Shown in pieces: positions 43,519 to 52,880 of a stretch of 64,000 nt of DNA. Within the stretch, counting starts at the first letter, position 1. Every line of letters begins with the position of its first letter. The translations under genes were made by a program, and so were the position numbers. This stretch comes from Chitinophagaceae bacterium. Its GTDB lineage: Bacteria > Bacteroidota > Bacteroidia > Chitinophagales > Chitinophagaceae. Where the stretch lies: the NCBI GenBank assembly GCA_023957575.1, contig JAMLGU010000001.1, positions 1 through 64,000 of the forward strand, given 5' to 3'. The notes under the pieces were generated by a model. It ran no database searches, was not told the DNA's origin, and worked only from the letters and a program-made list of their open reading frames with translations.

Positions 43519-46500
43519 CTATTTTTCAGTGATTTTTTCAAAATATAGTTCAGGCAGTATCACTTTAATTTCTTGTTTTGCTTCCTCTTTTCTCCAATAA
43601 ACGATAAAGTTCACTTTTGCACTTTTCAACAGGTAGTTTTTTCCTTTGATATAAACTATTTGTTCAACAAACCGCTTTGAGAACTTCAAAACAGAATTAC
43701 CTTTCTCATCCAAACATTCACTATCCTTTACAATTAAACAGTCTCCGCTTTGGAGTTGAGAAACCAAAAACTCACGATTTATAAAATAGTCAAGCCAAAC
43801 GTCTTTTAGTGACAAGTGCATGGCTAATTCGTTAGGTAGTGAATATGTCCTTTTGTCTTCAATTCGGTGTAAATTAGCTACACTGATGTTATCAAAAATG
43901 TTTGAGTTAAGGTGAATGGTCAACCTAACCTTTGCCCTTGTCATTGCTACATACAAAAGTCTTTTTGCTTCGTCTGTAGCGGGATTGAAATTTTCAAGCA
44001 TCAGAAAAACATTGTCAAATTCTTTTCCTTTTGATTTATGAATGGTTGAAACGAAGATGGTTTCTCCGTTTTCATTGAGAAAATCTTCCGGTTTGGATTC
44101 AAGGATAAAAACCTCCAGATCGGATTTGTATTTACTTTTCGGATTGGATGCTTCAAAATCTTTGATGATATTTTCCAAAATTTCCAATTTCGTGCTATGC
44201 TGATATTTATTTACAGCTGCACGCCGAGCATTTAACCAAATCTCATCGCTGATTGTATAAACATCATCAGCCAAATTCAACTGATTTAGAAAATATCGAA
44301 CTTCATCAATATTGTACAAACTAAAACCGTCATTACTCTGAATTAGTTTTGCAGGAATCTTGTTTTTTAATAGCAAGCCTGTAATTTGTAATGCCTCTTC
44401 GTTGGTTTTTGTCAGTACACAAGTTGTTCCTGAAAGCCCTGTTGAGAGGATGTCTTCAACGAGCGGCTGAATAAGATTGCCGTTTTGATAATGAATAATT
44501 TTTATTTGCCCATTACTATTCTGTTTGGCAATAATGGGTGTCTGTTTAAGTCGGTGTGAAATTCGTTTGACAAACCGGTTTGAAAAATCAACAAGGTTAT
44601 TTTTGCTTCTGTAATTTTCAACTAATTCGTATTTTACGGCATTGTTTTCCCGAATAAATTGTTCAAGATATTTTGAGCTTGATCCTCTGAATTCAAAAAT
44701 GTTTTGGTCGTCATCACCTACTGCAATTACTCTCATTTCTTCATTCTGTTCCATTAAAGCAGTTATTAAATCAAACTCATCCTTGTCCATATCCTGAGCT
44801 TCGTCAATGACCAAAACTGTTTTGGTTATTCGACTTACTTCAACTTCCTTGTTCTTTATCTTCTGAATGGTCTTTTTAATGATTTCATCCGATTTTTCTA
44901 TGCTGCCCACTTTGCCCAATAGGTCAAAACAATAGGAATGGAAAGTTTTTATTTCAATAAAATTGGCTGCATTTCCAATCAGTTTTAGTAAACGCTTTTT
45001 AAATTCAGTTGCCGCTGCTCTTGAAAATGTAACCATCAATAGCTGTTCGTGTTTCACATCTTCCATTAAAAGCAAGGAAGCCAATTTGTGAACCAGCAAT
45101 CTTGTTTTACCGCTTCCTGGACCTGCCGCAACCACAATGTATTTCGTTTCGTTATTGTTGATGATTTTTAATTGTGTTGGTGAAAGTTCTCCAAAAAGCT
45201 GCTGAAATTTTGCCGGCGTAATGTTTCGTTTGATTTCATTTTGACGACTGCCCGGGAAATACCTTTGTAAAAAGGATGAATAATTTAAGTGAAAATAATC
45301 CTCTACAAACTGCAAAGCGCTTTTGTAGTCCTCAATCATTTTCTTGGCATATTCTCCGACGATGTGAATTTGCTGAACTTTGTTTTGGTAAAATTGATGC
45401 AGTTTCTGGTAGTCGTCTTTTGTGTATTGTTTCTTGTTGTTCAGCTCTGTTCGTTCAATAGTCAAACGATTATATACCACTAAAAAACCGCCTTCAATTT
45501 TTATCGCTTCGATTCTCGATAAGTAAAACAGGGTGTCTTCAATATCAACAAGGGTGATGTTCGCTTTAAACAAACTTAAACTTTTTTCGTATTCGGCTTT
45601 TAATTCGTGAACGGAAAATTCTACTAATACTTCTTCTTTTAGAGAATCTCCGTCAGATGCATTTACGTTACTTTTGGCATAGAGAAATTCAACGATAAAT
45701 TTTGCCAAAGCATGTCGCTTCTCTAATTTATCCTTCAACAATTCTTTGGAGTGTAATAAAAGTGCAGCAATGTGATTTTTTGATTCTAAACGCTGTCGTT
45801 TGATCCAATTTTTAATTGCCCAAAAATTGATAATAGTTTTAATTTTGTTGGTACTGATGTCGCCAAGCCCTCTTTCTTCTGCTTGCTCGTTCAGTTCTTT
45901 GATGTGAAATACTTTTTCCTGTTGTTCAAAAAGCGGTAGTAAAAAGTTTTCAATCTTGATGAAAGTGTCGAGGATATGGAGCGAACGATTTTTGTTTTCT
46001 CCTTTTTTTATGTAAGCGGTCAAGTCTTTAGTGTCAGCTAAAATCTTTTCTTCGCGCAAATGATTCACAATGGTTATCACCTCTTCATTTACAATTCCTA
46101 AGTGGTCGCTGATATAATCAATTCTCGATTCTGCGACCTCGTCGCTTGATTGCTTTCTGCTTTTACTGGAAAAAAGTTTCTTGATAATTCGTACACCTTT
46201 TTCTTTTTGGTTGCCTACAAATTTTTCGGAAGCATTGATTTTGTCAATGGCTTCCTGTGTATTTTTTGCAAGAATACTATTGGCAAAAATTCTTGGCATA
46301 TTTTGTCCTCTTTTCAAATACCCTGCTTCTTCCAATGCTGCAATGGCGGTGGTAACTCTTGTTTCAATTTCAACTACATTGTCGTCCCAGCCCGCTTTTC
46401 TCGCTATTTCCAATGCCGAGTTTGAAACTGATGAACGGAATCTTGTAATGTCTTTTATGGCCTTCCAAACTTGCTGAATTTCCTTAATGGAGAGTTTGGT

Positions 46501-48363
46501 TTGGTTTAAAAGGATAAAATGTTTGCTTAAATCTTCTTCATTAAACAATACAAAACAATCCGCAGTAATATTTTCATCTCGTCCGGCTCGCCCTGCTTCC
46601 TGAATATAGTTTTCTAATGAGTCGGAAATTTCATAGTGAATCACCATTCCTACATCTTTTTTATCCACACCCATCCCAAAGGCAGATGTGGCCACCATTA
46701 TCTGAGTTTCACCATTGATAAACGAATCTTGATTTTCTGACTTTTCCTGCTTATCCATTTTGCCGTGATAAGGTTTCGCGCTAAAACCGTCTTTCCTCAG
46801 GCGCTCGGCAAGGGTGTAGGCTTTTCGTGTGCGTGAAACATAGATGATGGTCGGACATTTTTTTTCTTCAATCAAATCACGAAGGGCTTGATATTTCTCT
46901 TCTTCATCATCTTTTTCAAAGACTTTATAATGCAGATTGGTTCGTGATGTTGTTGAAGTAAATAACTCGAGATGAAGCGAAAGTTTTTCTCTGAAATAAT
47001 CTCGTATATCTTCAATTACTTTTTGTTTGGCCGTTGCCGTGAAGCAGGAAACAGGAATGCTTTCTTCCAAATTTTTCTTTTCCTGAATGGATTTAATGAA
47101 GTCTCCGATATATAAATAATCTACTCTGAAATCCTGCCCCCAGGATGAGAAGCAGTGGGCTTCGTCAATTACAAAACGGGCAATTTTTCTGCCCAGAATT
47201 AAATGTTCAATAGTTTTGGATCGTAGCGATTCAGGCGAAATGTAAAGAATGGAAGCCGAACCATTTTCAACTCTTTCAAAAGAATCTGCTCTTTCAATGG
47301 GATCCAGTAAGCCGTTTATGGTAACTGCATCTGTAATGCCTATTTTTTCCAGATTGTCCACCTGATCTTTCATTAATGATTGCAATGGAGAAATCACAAT
47401 GGTTAAACTTCTTGAAGTTTCTCCACTCATCAATGCCGGAACCTGAAACGTGATGGACTTTCCGCCTCCTGTCGGAAAGACAGCAAGAATAGATTTATTG
47501 TTAATGGCTGCCTTAACTGCTTTTTCCTGTAGGGGTTCTCCTCCATAGCTTCGGTAAGTATCAAAACCAAAAAATCTTTTTAGCCCTTTATTGGCTTCTA
47601 ATACCTTATTACAGTATTCACAACCGCTTACGCAAGGTCTGTTTCTTAAACGAAACATTATTCTTTCCACTTCGGGGTATTTTTTTAAAACCCAGGGGGG
47701 CGTAATGGAATGTATTTTTTTGTGTAGGATGAAAGAATTGATTAAGGATAAACTATAAGCGAGTTCAATCGGTTTTTCTGTAATAATGTTTGCTAAATCA
47801 ACCTGTTCACAAATCTCATTTTTGAATTTTTCACGAATTAGTTTTTCAATATCTGTTCTTGGGCTATAGTGCCTGATGTATAGGAAAAATGCAGCGAACT
47901 CTTTTTTGTCTTTTAACAGTAAATAAAAGATTTGTTTGAGCGTATCATCTGTCGCTTTGAAAGCAGAAATCTCATCATAAAACAAATCCTTCGCTTTGAT
48001 AGAATCATTTAAGGGATTGTTGGTGTCTTCCGATTGCAGTTTGTCGTCTTTAAGTAATGAATGATAGGGCCTGGTCGGAAAAAGCAAAGGTGAAAGAAAC
48101 AGGGTATCAATAATATGTTCTGAATTTATCCCTGCATCATTGAGCGCTTTTCCGATGTATTTGATATCGTGATTGAGAATATTATGCCCGCAAATGAATG
48201 GTGTGCCATTAAGAAATTGTGTAAACGCTGCTATCGAAGTTTTGTGAAAAGTTGCTCCATTATCCTTGATACTTCCAATGTCAAGAATTTTTCTGCCCTT
48301 GGGTTCAATTTCGGTATCAACAAATGCAATAGGGTCGTAGATATGTTGTCTCTCTTCTGTCAA
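43519..48363 (-). CDS. DEDD exonuclease - RecQ helicase - UvrD-like helicase fusion
   Basis: This 1614-residue protein joins three nucleic-acid enzymes. Residues 10-170 are a DEDD 3'-5' exonuclease (FVDTEIEP with Asp16/Glu18; GHNILNHDIKYI with Asp66). A Cys cluster CVSGCEYC (244-251) precedes a RecQ-type SF2 motor: FPTGGGKSITFQVPAL (Walker A near 300), DEAHCFSSWGQDFR (400-413), and QEAGRAGRDENITADC. After a long helical middle comes a UvrD-type SF1 motor: AAGPGSGKTRLL near 1080, VIDEAQDMDKDEFDL near 1190, VGDDDQNIFEFRG, STIHKSKGKEFDNVF and YVAMTRAKVRL. All motifs are intact. I recall such RecQ proteins of about 1600 residues in Bacteroidota; role is unproven, repair or defence being possible. 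Confidence 0.92.
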   Translation of the reverse strand: MTEERQHIYDPIAFVDTEIEPKGRKILDIGSIKDNGATFHKTSIAAFTQFLNGTPFICGHNILNHDIKYIGKALNDAGINSEHIIDTLFLSPLLFPTRPYHSLLKDDKLQSEDTNNPLNDSIKAKDLFYDEISAFKATDDTLKQIFYLLLKDKKEFAAFFLYIRHYSPRTDIEKLIREKFKNEICEQVDLANIITEKPIELAYSLSLINSFILHKKIHSITPPWVLKKYPEVERIMFRLRNRPCVSGCEYCNKVLEANKGLKRFFGFDTYRSYGGEPLQEKAVKAAINNKSILAVFPTGGGKSITFQVPALMSGETSRSLTIVISPLQSLMKDQVDNLEKIGITDAVTINGLLDPIERADSFERVENGSASILYISPESLRSKTIEHLILGRKIARFVIDEAHCFSSWGQDFRVDYLYIGDFIKSIQEKKNLEESIPVSCFTATAKQKVIEDIRDYFREKLSLHLELFTSTTSRTNLHYKVFEKDDEEEKYQALRDLIEEKKCPTIIYVSRTRKAYTLAERLRKDGFSAKPYHGKMDKQEKSENQDSFINGETQIMVATSAFGMGVDKKDVGMVIHYEISDSLENYIQEAGRAGRDENITADCFVLFNEEDLSKHFILLNQTKLSIKEIQQVWKAIKDITRFRSSVSNSALEIARKAGWDDNVVEIETRVTTAIAALEEAGYLKRGQNMPRIFANSILAKNTQEAIDKINASEKFVGNQKEKGVRIIKKLFSSKSRKQSSDEVAESRIDYISDHLGIVNEEVITIVNHLREEKILADTKDLTAYIKKGENKNRSLHILDTFIKIENFLLPLFEQQEKVFHIKELNEQAEERGLGDISTNKIKTIINFWAIKNWIKRQRLESKNHIAALLLHSKELLKDKLEKRHALAKFIVEFLYAKSNVNASDGDSLKEEVLVEFSVHELKAEYEKSLSLFKANITLVDIEDTLFYLSRIEAIKIEGGFLVVYNRLTIERTELNNKKQYTKDDYQKLHQFYQNKVQQIHIVGEYAKKMIEDYKSALQFVEDYFHLNYSSFLQRYFPGSRQNEIKRNITPAKFQQLFGELSPTQLKIINNNETKYIVVAAGPGSGKTRLLVHKLASLLLMEDVKHEQLLMVTFSRAAATEFKKRLLKLIGNAANFIEIKTFHSYCFDLLGKVGSIEKSDEIIKKTIQKIKNKEVEVSRITKTVLVIDEAQDMDKDEFDLITALMEQNEEMRVIAVGDDDQNIFEFRGSSSKYLEQFIRENNAVKYELVENYRSKNNLVDFSNRFVKRISHRLKQTPIIAKQNSNGQIKIIHYQNGNLIQPLVEDILSTGLSGTTCVLTKTNEEALQITGLLLKNKIPAKLIQSNDGFSLYNIDEVRYFLNQLNLADDVYTISDEIWLNARRAAVNKYQHSTKLEILENIIKDFEASNPKSKYKSDLEVFILESKPEDFLNENGETIFVSTIHKSKGKEFDNVFLMLENFNPATDEAKRLLYVAMTRAKVRLTIHLNSNIFDNISVANLHRIEDKRTYSLPNELAMHLSLKDVWLDYFINREFLVSQLQSGDCLIVKDSECLDEKGNSVLKFSKRFVEQIVYIKGKNYLLKSAKVNFIVYWRKEEAKQEIKVILPELYFEKITEK

Positions 48364-48507
48364 TATTTACTTCAGGTTAATTAAATGGTTGTCTATTCGT
48401 TTTTGAGTGTCTCTTCAATCCCGGCTGCAAGCGCCTGACCGGCATGCGTTCAGGCGAAATTTTCAATCGAAAATACCGGGCGAGCGACAAAGCTTAAATT
48501 TACGAAA

Positions 48508-48568
48508 AGGTGTTGAACGGGGACGTTCAACCTGGCTATCGTAAAACCTGCTTGTTCAAGCAACACCT
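48508..48568. repeat. Multi-hairpin palindrome upstream of the fusion helicase
   Basis: AGGTGTTG (48508-48515) pairs perfectly with CAACACCT (48561-48568). Inside are GTTGAAC-GGGGAC-GTTCAAC and CTTGTTCAAG, so a branched fold is possible. Just before, CGCCTGA and TCAGGCG (near 48446-48475) form another stem. It lies outside any gene in the spacer behind the helicase start. Confidence 0.5.
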
Positions 48569-48625
48569 ACGGTGAGTCTGTTCATCGCCAGAGCTTCGCA
48601 CCTTTGCTTTTCACAAAAATAAATA

Positions 48626-48875
48626 TAAAAATGAAAGGTAATGAAATTTCGGGAAAAGAACTCAGGGCAGATTCGGTATCCAAAAGCGTAGAAAACTACA
48701 TAAGAGAGAATCGAATATACAACCATTTGCAGGTGTCGCTGAACAGGTTCCTGAGCCTGCCGAAGGAACCGATCCCGATAAATAGAGGGAAAGCCCCAAT
48801 CGTTTAAAATCGGGGCTTTCTTAGTTTATTTTAAAGCTCGATTATTTGGGGCTTTTTCAATCCGCTTAATGTTGG
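48626..48875 (+). repeat. 250-bp duplicated block, copy 1
   Basis: This block recurs at 50591-50843 in the same orientation with about nine of ten bases identical. It starts with ATGAAAGGTAATGAAATTTC, encoding MKGNEISGKELRADSVSKSV and about a dozen further shared residues; after that the copies go out of phase. It includes a REP-like hairpin GGTTCCTGAGCCTGCCGAAG(GAACC) and a terminator-like stem AAAGCCCCAAT/ATCGGGGCTTT (48790-48819). I do not recognise the peptide; it may be a remnant gene start carried with a terminator. Confidence 0.8.
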
Positions 48876-48884
48876 TGGCAGTTT

Positions 48885-49184
48885 TTATTCGTTTAATCTG
48901 TTTTTTAAATCTATTCGTTCGTGCAAAATCCTCGTTATTTCAACATCTTCGTCTGATATTTTTCGATAGAAGATTATATGGCGATTTGTTTTAAGCCCCA
49001 ATAATTCAGGTCTTATTCCGTCATAATTTTTCTCCAAACTCGGATTGTCAGCAATGTTTTGGCAACTTTCAAACAACAAGTTGTAGTAATTATCCGCTTG
49101 TTTTTCAGACCATTTGTATATTGTGTATTCCCAAATTTGGTTCAAGTCATCAACCGCTTTGTTGGTTAGTCTATACGCTGCCAT
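48885..49184 (-). CDS. ParE/RelE-type toxin
   Basis: The 99-residue protein matches the ParE branch: AAYRLTNKAVDDLNQIWEYT, SEKQADNYYNLLFESCQNI, GLKTNRHIIFYRKISDEDVE and ITRILHERIDLKNRL. ParE toxins poison gyrase; RelE relatives cut mRNA, and the HxxxFYR segment is more ParE-like. It overlaps the antitoxin gene by fourteen bases, the usual order being antitoxin first. The pair lies between the two copies of the 250-bp block and beside the MITE. Confidence 0.92.
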   Translation of the reverse strand: MAAYRLTNKAVDDLNQIWEYTIYKWSEKQADNYYNLLFESCQNIADNPSLEKNYDGIRPELLGLKTNRHIIFYRKISDEDVEITRILHERIDLKNRLNE

Positions 49185-49425
49185 TTGCGGTTCGTTTAGC
49201 TTTTAAATTTTCGAGATTTTTTTTCGGGTCAAAATCGTGGACAATTCCACTATCTATCCCTTCTTGAATAGCATTTCTTAAAGCAATGACTTTACTTTCT
49301 TCGTCTTCCAAAAGACGAAGACCAGCACGAATAACTTCGCTCACATTTTTGTAACGTCCAGCCGAAACTTGACTACTTACGAATTGGTCAAAATAATTAC
49401 CAAGTGATATTGATGTATTTTTCAT
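49171..49425 (-). CDS. ParD-type antitoxin
   Basis: The 84-residue protein has the ParD/CopG ribbon-helix-helix start (TSISLGNYFDQFVSSQVSAG), RYKNVSEVIRAGLRLLEDEE and a C-terminal toxin-wrapping tail rich in charged residues. It neutralises the downstream ParE and represses its own promoter; the A/T-rich stretch with CCAAAATTTGG at 49450-49460 upstream, a palindrome, is a plausible operator. Confidence 0.92.
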   Translation of the reverse strand: MKNTSISLGNYFDQFVSSQVSAGRYKNVSEVIRAGLRLLEDEESKVIALRNAIQEGIDSGIVHDFDPKKNLENLKAKRTANGSV

Positions 49426-49487
49426 TTTTATAAACTTTTTTCAAAGTTACCAAAATTTGGTAAGTATGTAAATTTTTCTGATTTTTT

Positions 49488-50113
49488 GGCTAATTCTTTT
49501 TTTGAGGTGCTAAGCAAATTTTGTTCAAACAATGCTTTTTTCGGTTTTGCTTCGTACGATAATGGTTTTCCGATTTTTTAACAGTGGCTGCATGAGGTGC
49601 CTATTTTGGTTCGGTACCGCGTAAGCGGTATCTCGCTGAAAGCGAGAAGAAGCAAAATCAGCACCGGTGCAGCCACGCAGCCCGCCGGCTGTGGAGGCAA
49701 AAAGTAGGAATGAAAGAATGTATGCTTGTTTTCAAACTTTTTCTTGATAAAAAGTTTGACAAAAATCAAGGCTGTGATGCCCTCGCTAAAAATGAATTTC
49801 GTTACGCTAAAATGCCTGAACTCGCTTCGCGCCTGCGTTTGATAAAGTTATCGTTTCTGCGCTCAAACAGCAGGCATTTTTTAACGCTTCACTACATTCA
49901 TTTTTTTAACGCTCAGGCATCAAGGCCGTTTGGCTTCGCACGATAACGCTGCGCATGATCGCGGCTTGCCAATTATTACCGCTGAGGTGGCGAAAAGTAG
50001 GAATGAAATGCTTATTGAATAAAAATTTACACTTTTCAAATAAGGTTAGCAAACCGGACGAGCAGAGGATGCTTATGGTTTTTTATAATAGCACCTCAAA
50101 AAAGGAATTAGCC
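49488..50113. mobile_element. MITE-like non-autonomous element, copy 2
   Basis: The 626-bp element is a close copy of 33101-33727 in the same orientation. Its 24-bp ends (49488-49511, GGCTAATTCTTTTTTTG..., and 50090-50113) are near-perfect inverted repeats, and GATTTTTT is duplicated at 49480-49487 and 50114-50121. Inside, GTGGCTGCATGAGGTGCC (about 49585) pairs with the segment ending GGTGCAGCCAC (about 49675), enclosing hairpins TACCGC-GTAA-GCGGTA and TCTCGCT-GAA-AGCGAGA. A second inverted repeat joins TGAATTTCGTTACGCTAAAA and the segment near 49878-49905. No transposase is encoded. Confidence 0.9.
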
Positions 50114-50155
50114 GATTTTTTAGCTAAATTTCCAAGTAGTGTATTGGTGGCTGTT

Positions 50156-50515
50156 TTATTTTTTAAATGTTATAAATTTTTGCATCAATTGATTAAAATT
50201 TTCATCAGATTTTAGGTTGTCTTTAAAACCCATATTTAATATCAAAGGTTGTCCGTCAACAGAACCAAACGCTAAGACCCTATATTTTAAGTTGCTGTCA
50301 CCTTTAAGCAAATATTTTTTACCACTAAATTGTCCACCATTTGAATTGAAGTTAATTTTTGTTGCTTTTGAATATTTTAACTGACCTTCAAACTGCCCAA
50401 ATATTTGTTTTTCAACCCCATTGTCAACCATTTCTTGTGTCAAGAAAAGCCATTGAGCCGAAAAAGTATTGTTTTCAATAGAATATTCATCTTTTGCAGA
50501 ATAATTTGTCGGCAC
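50156..50515 (-). pseudogene. 5'-truncated hypothetical gene
   Basis: The frame gives 119 residues from a GTG at 50515, or slightly more from upstream codons without a start, and then meets a stop close to the boundary of the duplicated block at 50591. The product contains TFSAQWLFLTQEMVDNGVE, GQFEGQLKYSKATKINFN and LLKGDSNLKYRVLAFGSVDG, unknown to me. The lack of a signal or initiator region and the abutting repeat suggest that its 5' end was lost when the block was inserted. Confidence 0.55.
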
Positions 50516-50590
50516 ATCAATTTCGGTCTTGGCATATTTTACTTTTTTAATTTCAGAGTTTATCCTCTTTACTTTTCATCAGATATATAA

Positions 50591-50843
50591 TAAAAATGAA
50601 AGGTAATGAAATTTCGGGAAAAGAACTCAGGGCAGATTCGGTATCCAAAAGCGTAGAAAACTACATAAGAGAGAGTCGAATATACAACCCATTTGCAGGT
50701 GTCGCTGAACAGGTTCTTGAGCCTGCCGAAGGAACCTCTCCCGATATATTTAGGGCAAGCCCCGATCGTTTAAAATCGGGGCTTTCTTAGTTTATTTTAA
50801 AGCTCGATTATTGGGGGCTTTTTTTCAATCCGCTTAATGTTGG
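50591..50843 (+). repeat. 250-bp duplicated block, copy 2
   Basis: Second copy of 48626-48875. The reading frame here continues as MKGNEISGKELRADSVSKSV...NPFAGVAEQVLEPAEGTSPD to 50790, 64 residues, diverging from copy 1 after residue 31 because of a one-base length difference. The REP-like hairpin and the terminator (perfect in this copy) are retained. The two copies bracket the ParDE pair, the MITE and the truncated gene. Confidence 0.8.
50757..50784 (+). terminator. Rho-independent-type hairpin in the duplicated block
   Basis: AAGCCCCGAT (50757-50766) and ATCGGGGCTT (50775-50784) form a perfect ten-pair stem with loop CGTTTAAA, followed by TCTTAGTTTATTTT. The symmetry allows function in both directions. 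No clear gene ends here today. Confidence 0.7.
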
Positions 50844-51035
50844 CGGATCGCCTTTTATCTCTTGCCTTTTCTGATGTTGGGTTGATGCCTCTTTTTTCTG
50901 GTGAAATCTTTTATGAGTCATATTTGATATATACGTTTATAGTTCGTCAAACCGTTTCGTCGGTACTGTACACCTTGTTTATGGAAATGCTATAATAGTT
51001 ATAATCTCAATATCATTTCTATTTTAAGAATTAAA

Positions 51036-51377
51036 CTATTTTTGAATTTTTAATGTTTCTTCATAAATGTGATCGGTTATCATTTTCAATAGTTTTATTC
51101 TAACCGAACGAAATTCGATACCCATATTCCAAATGCCGTCTTGACTTGCTGACCAATATTTATCAACGACTCCCTTTTCCATTATTGCCAAATCATTCAT
51201 ATATGAGTCGCTGTAATAAAATTCCTCAATCTCTTTTAAATTTGTTATAGCATTGGCATATTTGAAAAGAAAGCGTTCAAGAAAATCTATATCTTTCTTC
51301 ATTTGATGCATTTTTTCATCTATCATTTTAAACTTTTTCTCTATCTCTAAAATGTTATCTTGCATAATTATATTCAT
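51036..51377 (-). CDS. DUF4298-like protein
   Basis: The 113-residue protein starts MNIIMQDNILEIEKKFKMID; the second ATG at 51365 is equally possible. It is mostly helical (coiled-coil-like first half) and has KEIEEFYYSDSYMNDLAIME and KGVVDKYWSASQDGIWNMG, which resemble the DUF4298 pattern of a Tyr-rich segment followed by GVLSxD. Function unknown; soluble. It stands alone after the duplicated block and is A/T-rich. Confidence 0.65.
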   Translation of the reverse strand: MNIIMQDNILEIEKKFKMIDEKMHQMKKDIDFLERFLFKYANAITNLKEIEEFYYSDSYMNDLAIMEKGVVDKYWSASQDGIWNMGIEFRSVRIKLLKMITDHIYEETLKIQK

Positions 51378-51618
51378 TAAAAAAGTTTAAAACTTTAATT
51401 AAAAATTGCTAATTGATTCAGTTTCATATTCATTCTACTCTTGCAATTTATAAACTATTTGTGGATTGGTCTTTCTTTTTTTAGATATCGTTATTTTGGA
51501 ACTGCTCATTTTTATTTGGGTGTCCACCAATCGGGTCATACAGGGGTATTTCACCCCGGCATTCCCACAGAACCGTATCCCGCTTAACGGGACATGCTGT
51601 GAAAGAAGAAAACTAATT

Positions 51619-51996
51619 TTACTTTACCATTAACATAATTCCAATGAGGACAACCCCAGCCCCTAATAGCTGCATACCACTGAGTTTTTCATTCAGAAAA
51701 TAATAATTAGCCACTAAAACCGTAATGATTGAAAGTGTGGTAGCAAGCATGGTAATAGAGGTGGAAGCATTTGCAAGATGGGGAATTTTTAACAAAGAGT
51801 TGTTTATCATAATAAAGCTTATTCTGGAAAAAACAGCAAACAGCATTGCCACTATAAACTTCCAGTTGGTAACAAGCGAAAACATACTGCCAAAACTCAA
51901 CAGGTTTCCTGAAATAAGCTCCCTGTCGCCTACCAGAGTGATTGATATGGCGCTAACAATACAATATATTATAAGCCAAAATATAAATGCTACCAT
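51619..51996 (-). CDS. Small EamA-like membrane protein
   Basis: The 125-residue protein has four hydrophobic segments (FIFWLIIYCIVSAISITLV, FIVAMLFAVFSRISFIMI, STSITMLATTLSIITVLVA and MQLLGAGVVLIGIMLMV) and the DMT-type turn NYYFLNEKLSGMQLLGAGVV. It corresponds to one EamA half and may work as a dimer like SMR proteins. Substrate unknown. It lies between the DUF4298-like gene and the tpx terminator. Confidence 0.82.
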   Translation of the reverse strand: MVAFIFWLIIYCIVSAISITLVGDRELISGNLLSFGSMFSLVTNWKFIVAMLFAVFSRISFIMINNSLLKIPHLANASTSITMLATTLSIITVLVANYYFLNEKLSGMQLLGAGVVLIGIMLMVK

Positions 51997-52049
51997 TCTG
52001 ATCCTTAGTTTTGGTAAAGATAAATAAACAACTGCTTTCTGTTGAATTT

Positions 52050-52088
52050 AAAAAAGGTTGTAACTCAAATGGATTACAACCCTTTTTT
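52050..52088 (-). terminator. Terminator of tpx
   Basis: AAAAAAGGTTGTAA and the following TTACAACCCTTTTTTAA are complementary with one extra C, around a ten-base loop. On the minus strand the stem is followed by an A/T-rich run ending in Ts, just after the tpx stop codon at 52112. Confidence 0.8.
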
Positions 52089-52111
52089 AAGAAATCAATT
52101 CATTCATACAT

Positions 52112-52612
52112 TTATCCCTTCAATGCCGCTAATGCAGCTTCATAATTTGGCTCCTGGCCAATTTCGGGTACCTGTTCTGTATAAATCACTTTACTGTTTT
52201 CATCAAGCACTACCACTGCGCGACTCAACAGGCCTTTCAGTGGAGAGTCAACCATAGTTACTCCATAATCACCTCCAAATGTTCCTCTGAAATCCGATAA
52301 CACCACCACATCATTCAAACCTTCTGCTCCGCAAAAACGGCCCAATGCAAAAGGCAAATCTTTTGAAATGCATAATACTACTGCATCAGAAAGCGAAGAA
52401 GCTTCCTGGTTAAATCTTCTTGTTGAAGCAGCACAAACACCTGTATCAATACTTGGATAAATATTCAAAACCGCCTTTTTCCCTTTAAAATCATTTAATG
52501 TCTTTTCTGATAAATCGCCTCCTACCAGTAAAAAATCTTTTGCTTGCGAACCCACTTCGGGCAACTGACCAATAGTTGTAACCGGATTTCCTTTAAATGT
52601 AATGTTTGCCAT
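52112..52612 (-). CDS. tpx: Thiol peroxidase Tpx
   Basis: The 166-residue atypical 2-Cys peroxiredoxin removes peroxides using thioredoxin. The peroxidatic Cys lies in [15 protein letters not shown] (about 60) and the resolving Cys in [10 protein letters not shown] (about 94). The start [20 protein letters not shown] and length are standard. It is cytosolic or periplasmic depending on species; no signal is seen here. It has its own promoter at 52706-52736 and a terminator. Confidence 0.96.
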   Translation of the reverse strand: MANITFKGNPVTTIGQLPEVGSQAKDFLLVGGDLSEKTLNDFKGKKAVLNIYPSIDTGVCAASTRRFNQEASSLSDAVVLCISKDLPFALGRFCGAEGLNDVVVLSDFRGTFGGDYGVTMVDSPLKGLLSRAVVVLDENSKVIYTEQVPEIGQEPNYEAALAALKG

Positions 52613-52705
52613 AATATTTATTTATTAAATTTTTAATATAACGTTTTTTTAATCAAATTGTTTTTATACAATCATTTAAGACCATCTGTTTCAAAATAGT
52701 GCATA

Positions 52706-52736
52706 CAAAGATAACGATTGTAAGCTCTTGTGGCAA
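52706..52736 (-). promoter_or_regulatory. Promoter of tpx
   Basis: On the minus strand TTG (complement of 52734-52736), a 20-base spacer and TATCTTTG (52706-52713) fit the consensus. Transcription would start near 52699, giving a leader of about 85 bases. Confidence 0.6.
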
Positions 52737-52880
52737 GAAACCGGCAGTTTGATTTGGCTTCCTCATCAGTTTTACCCGCTGCCGTCCCGGCAATTGCATT
52801 TTAATACCCTGTATTTGTGATAAAACAGCTAATTTCATCCTTGAAATCCTTCGGAAAAATGTACCTTCATTTTTTGAAAT

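Noticed and set aside
48631-48807. 67-residue frame in duplicated block, copy 1, as a gene
   Set aside because: After residue 31 it differs from the frame in copy 2 because of a length change, and it runs into a REP-like repeat and the terminator stem.
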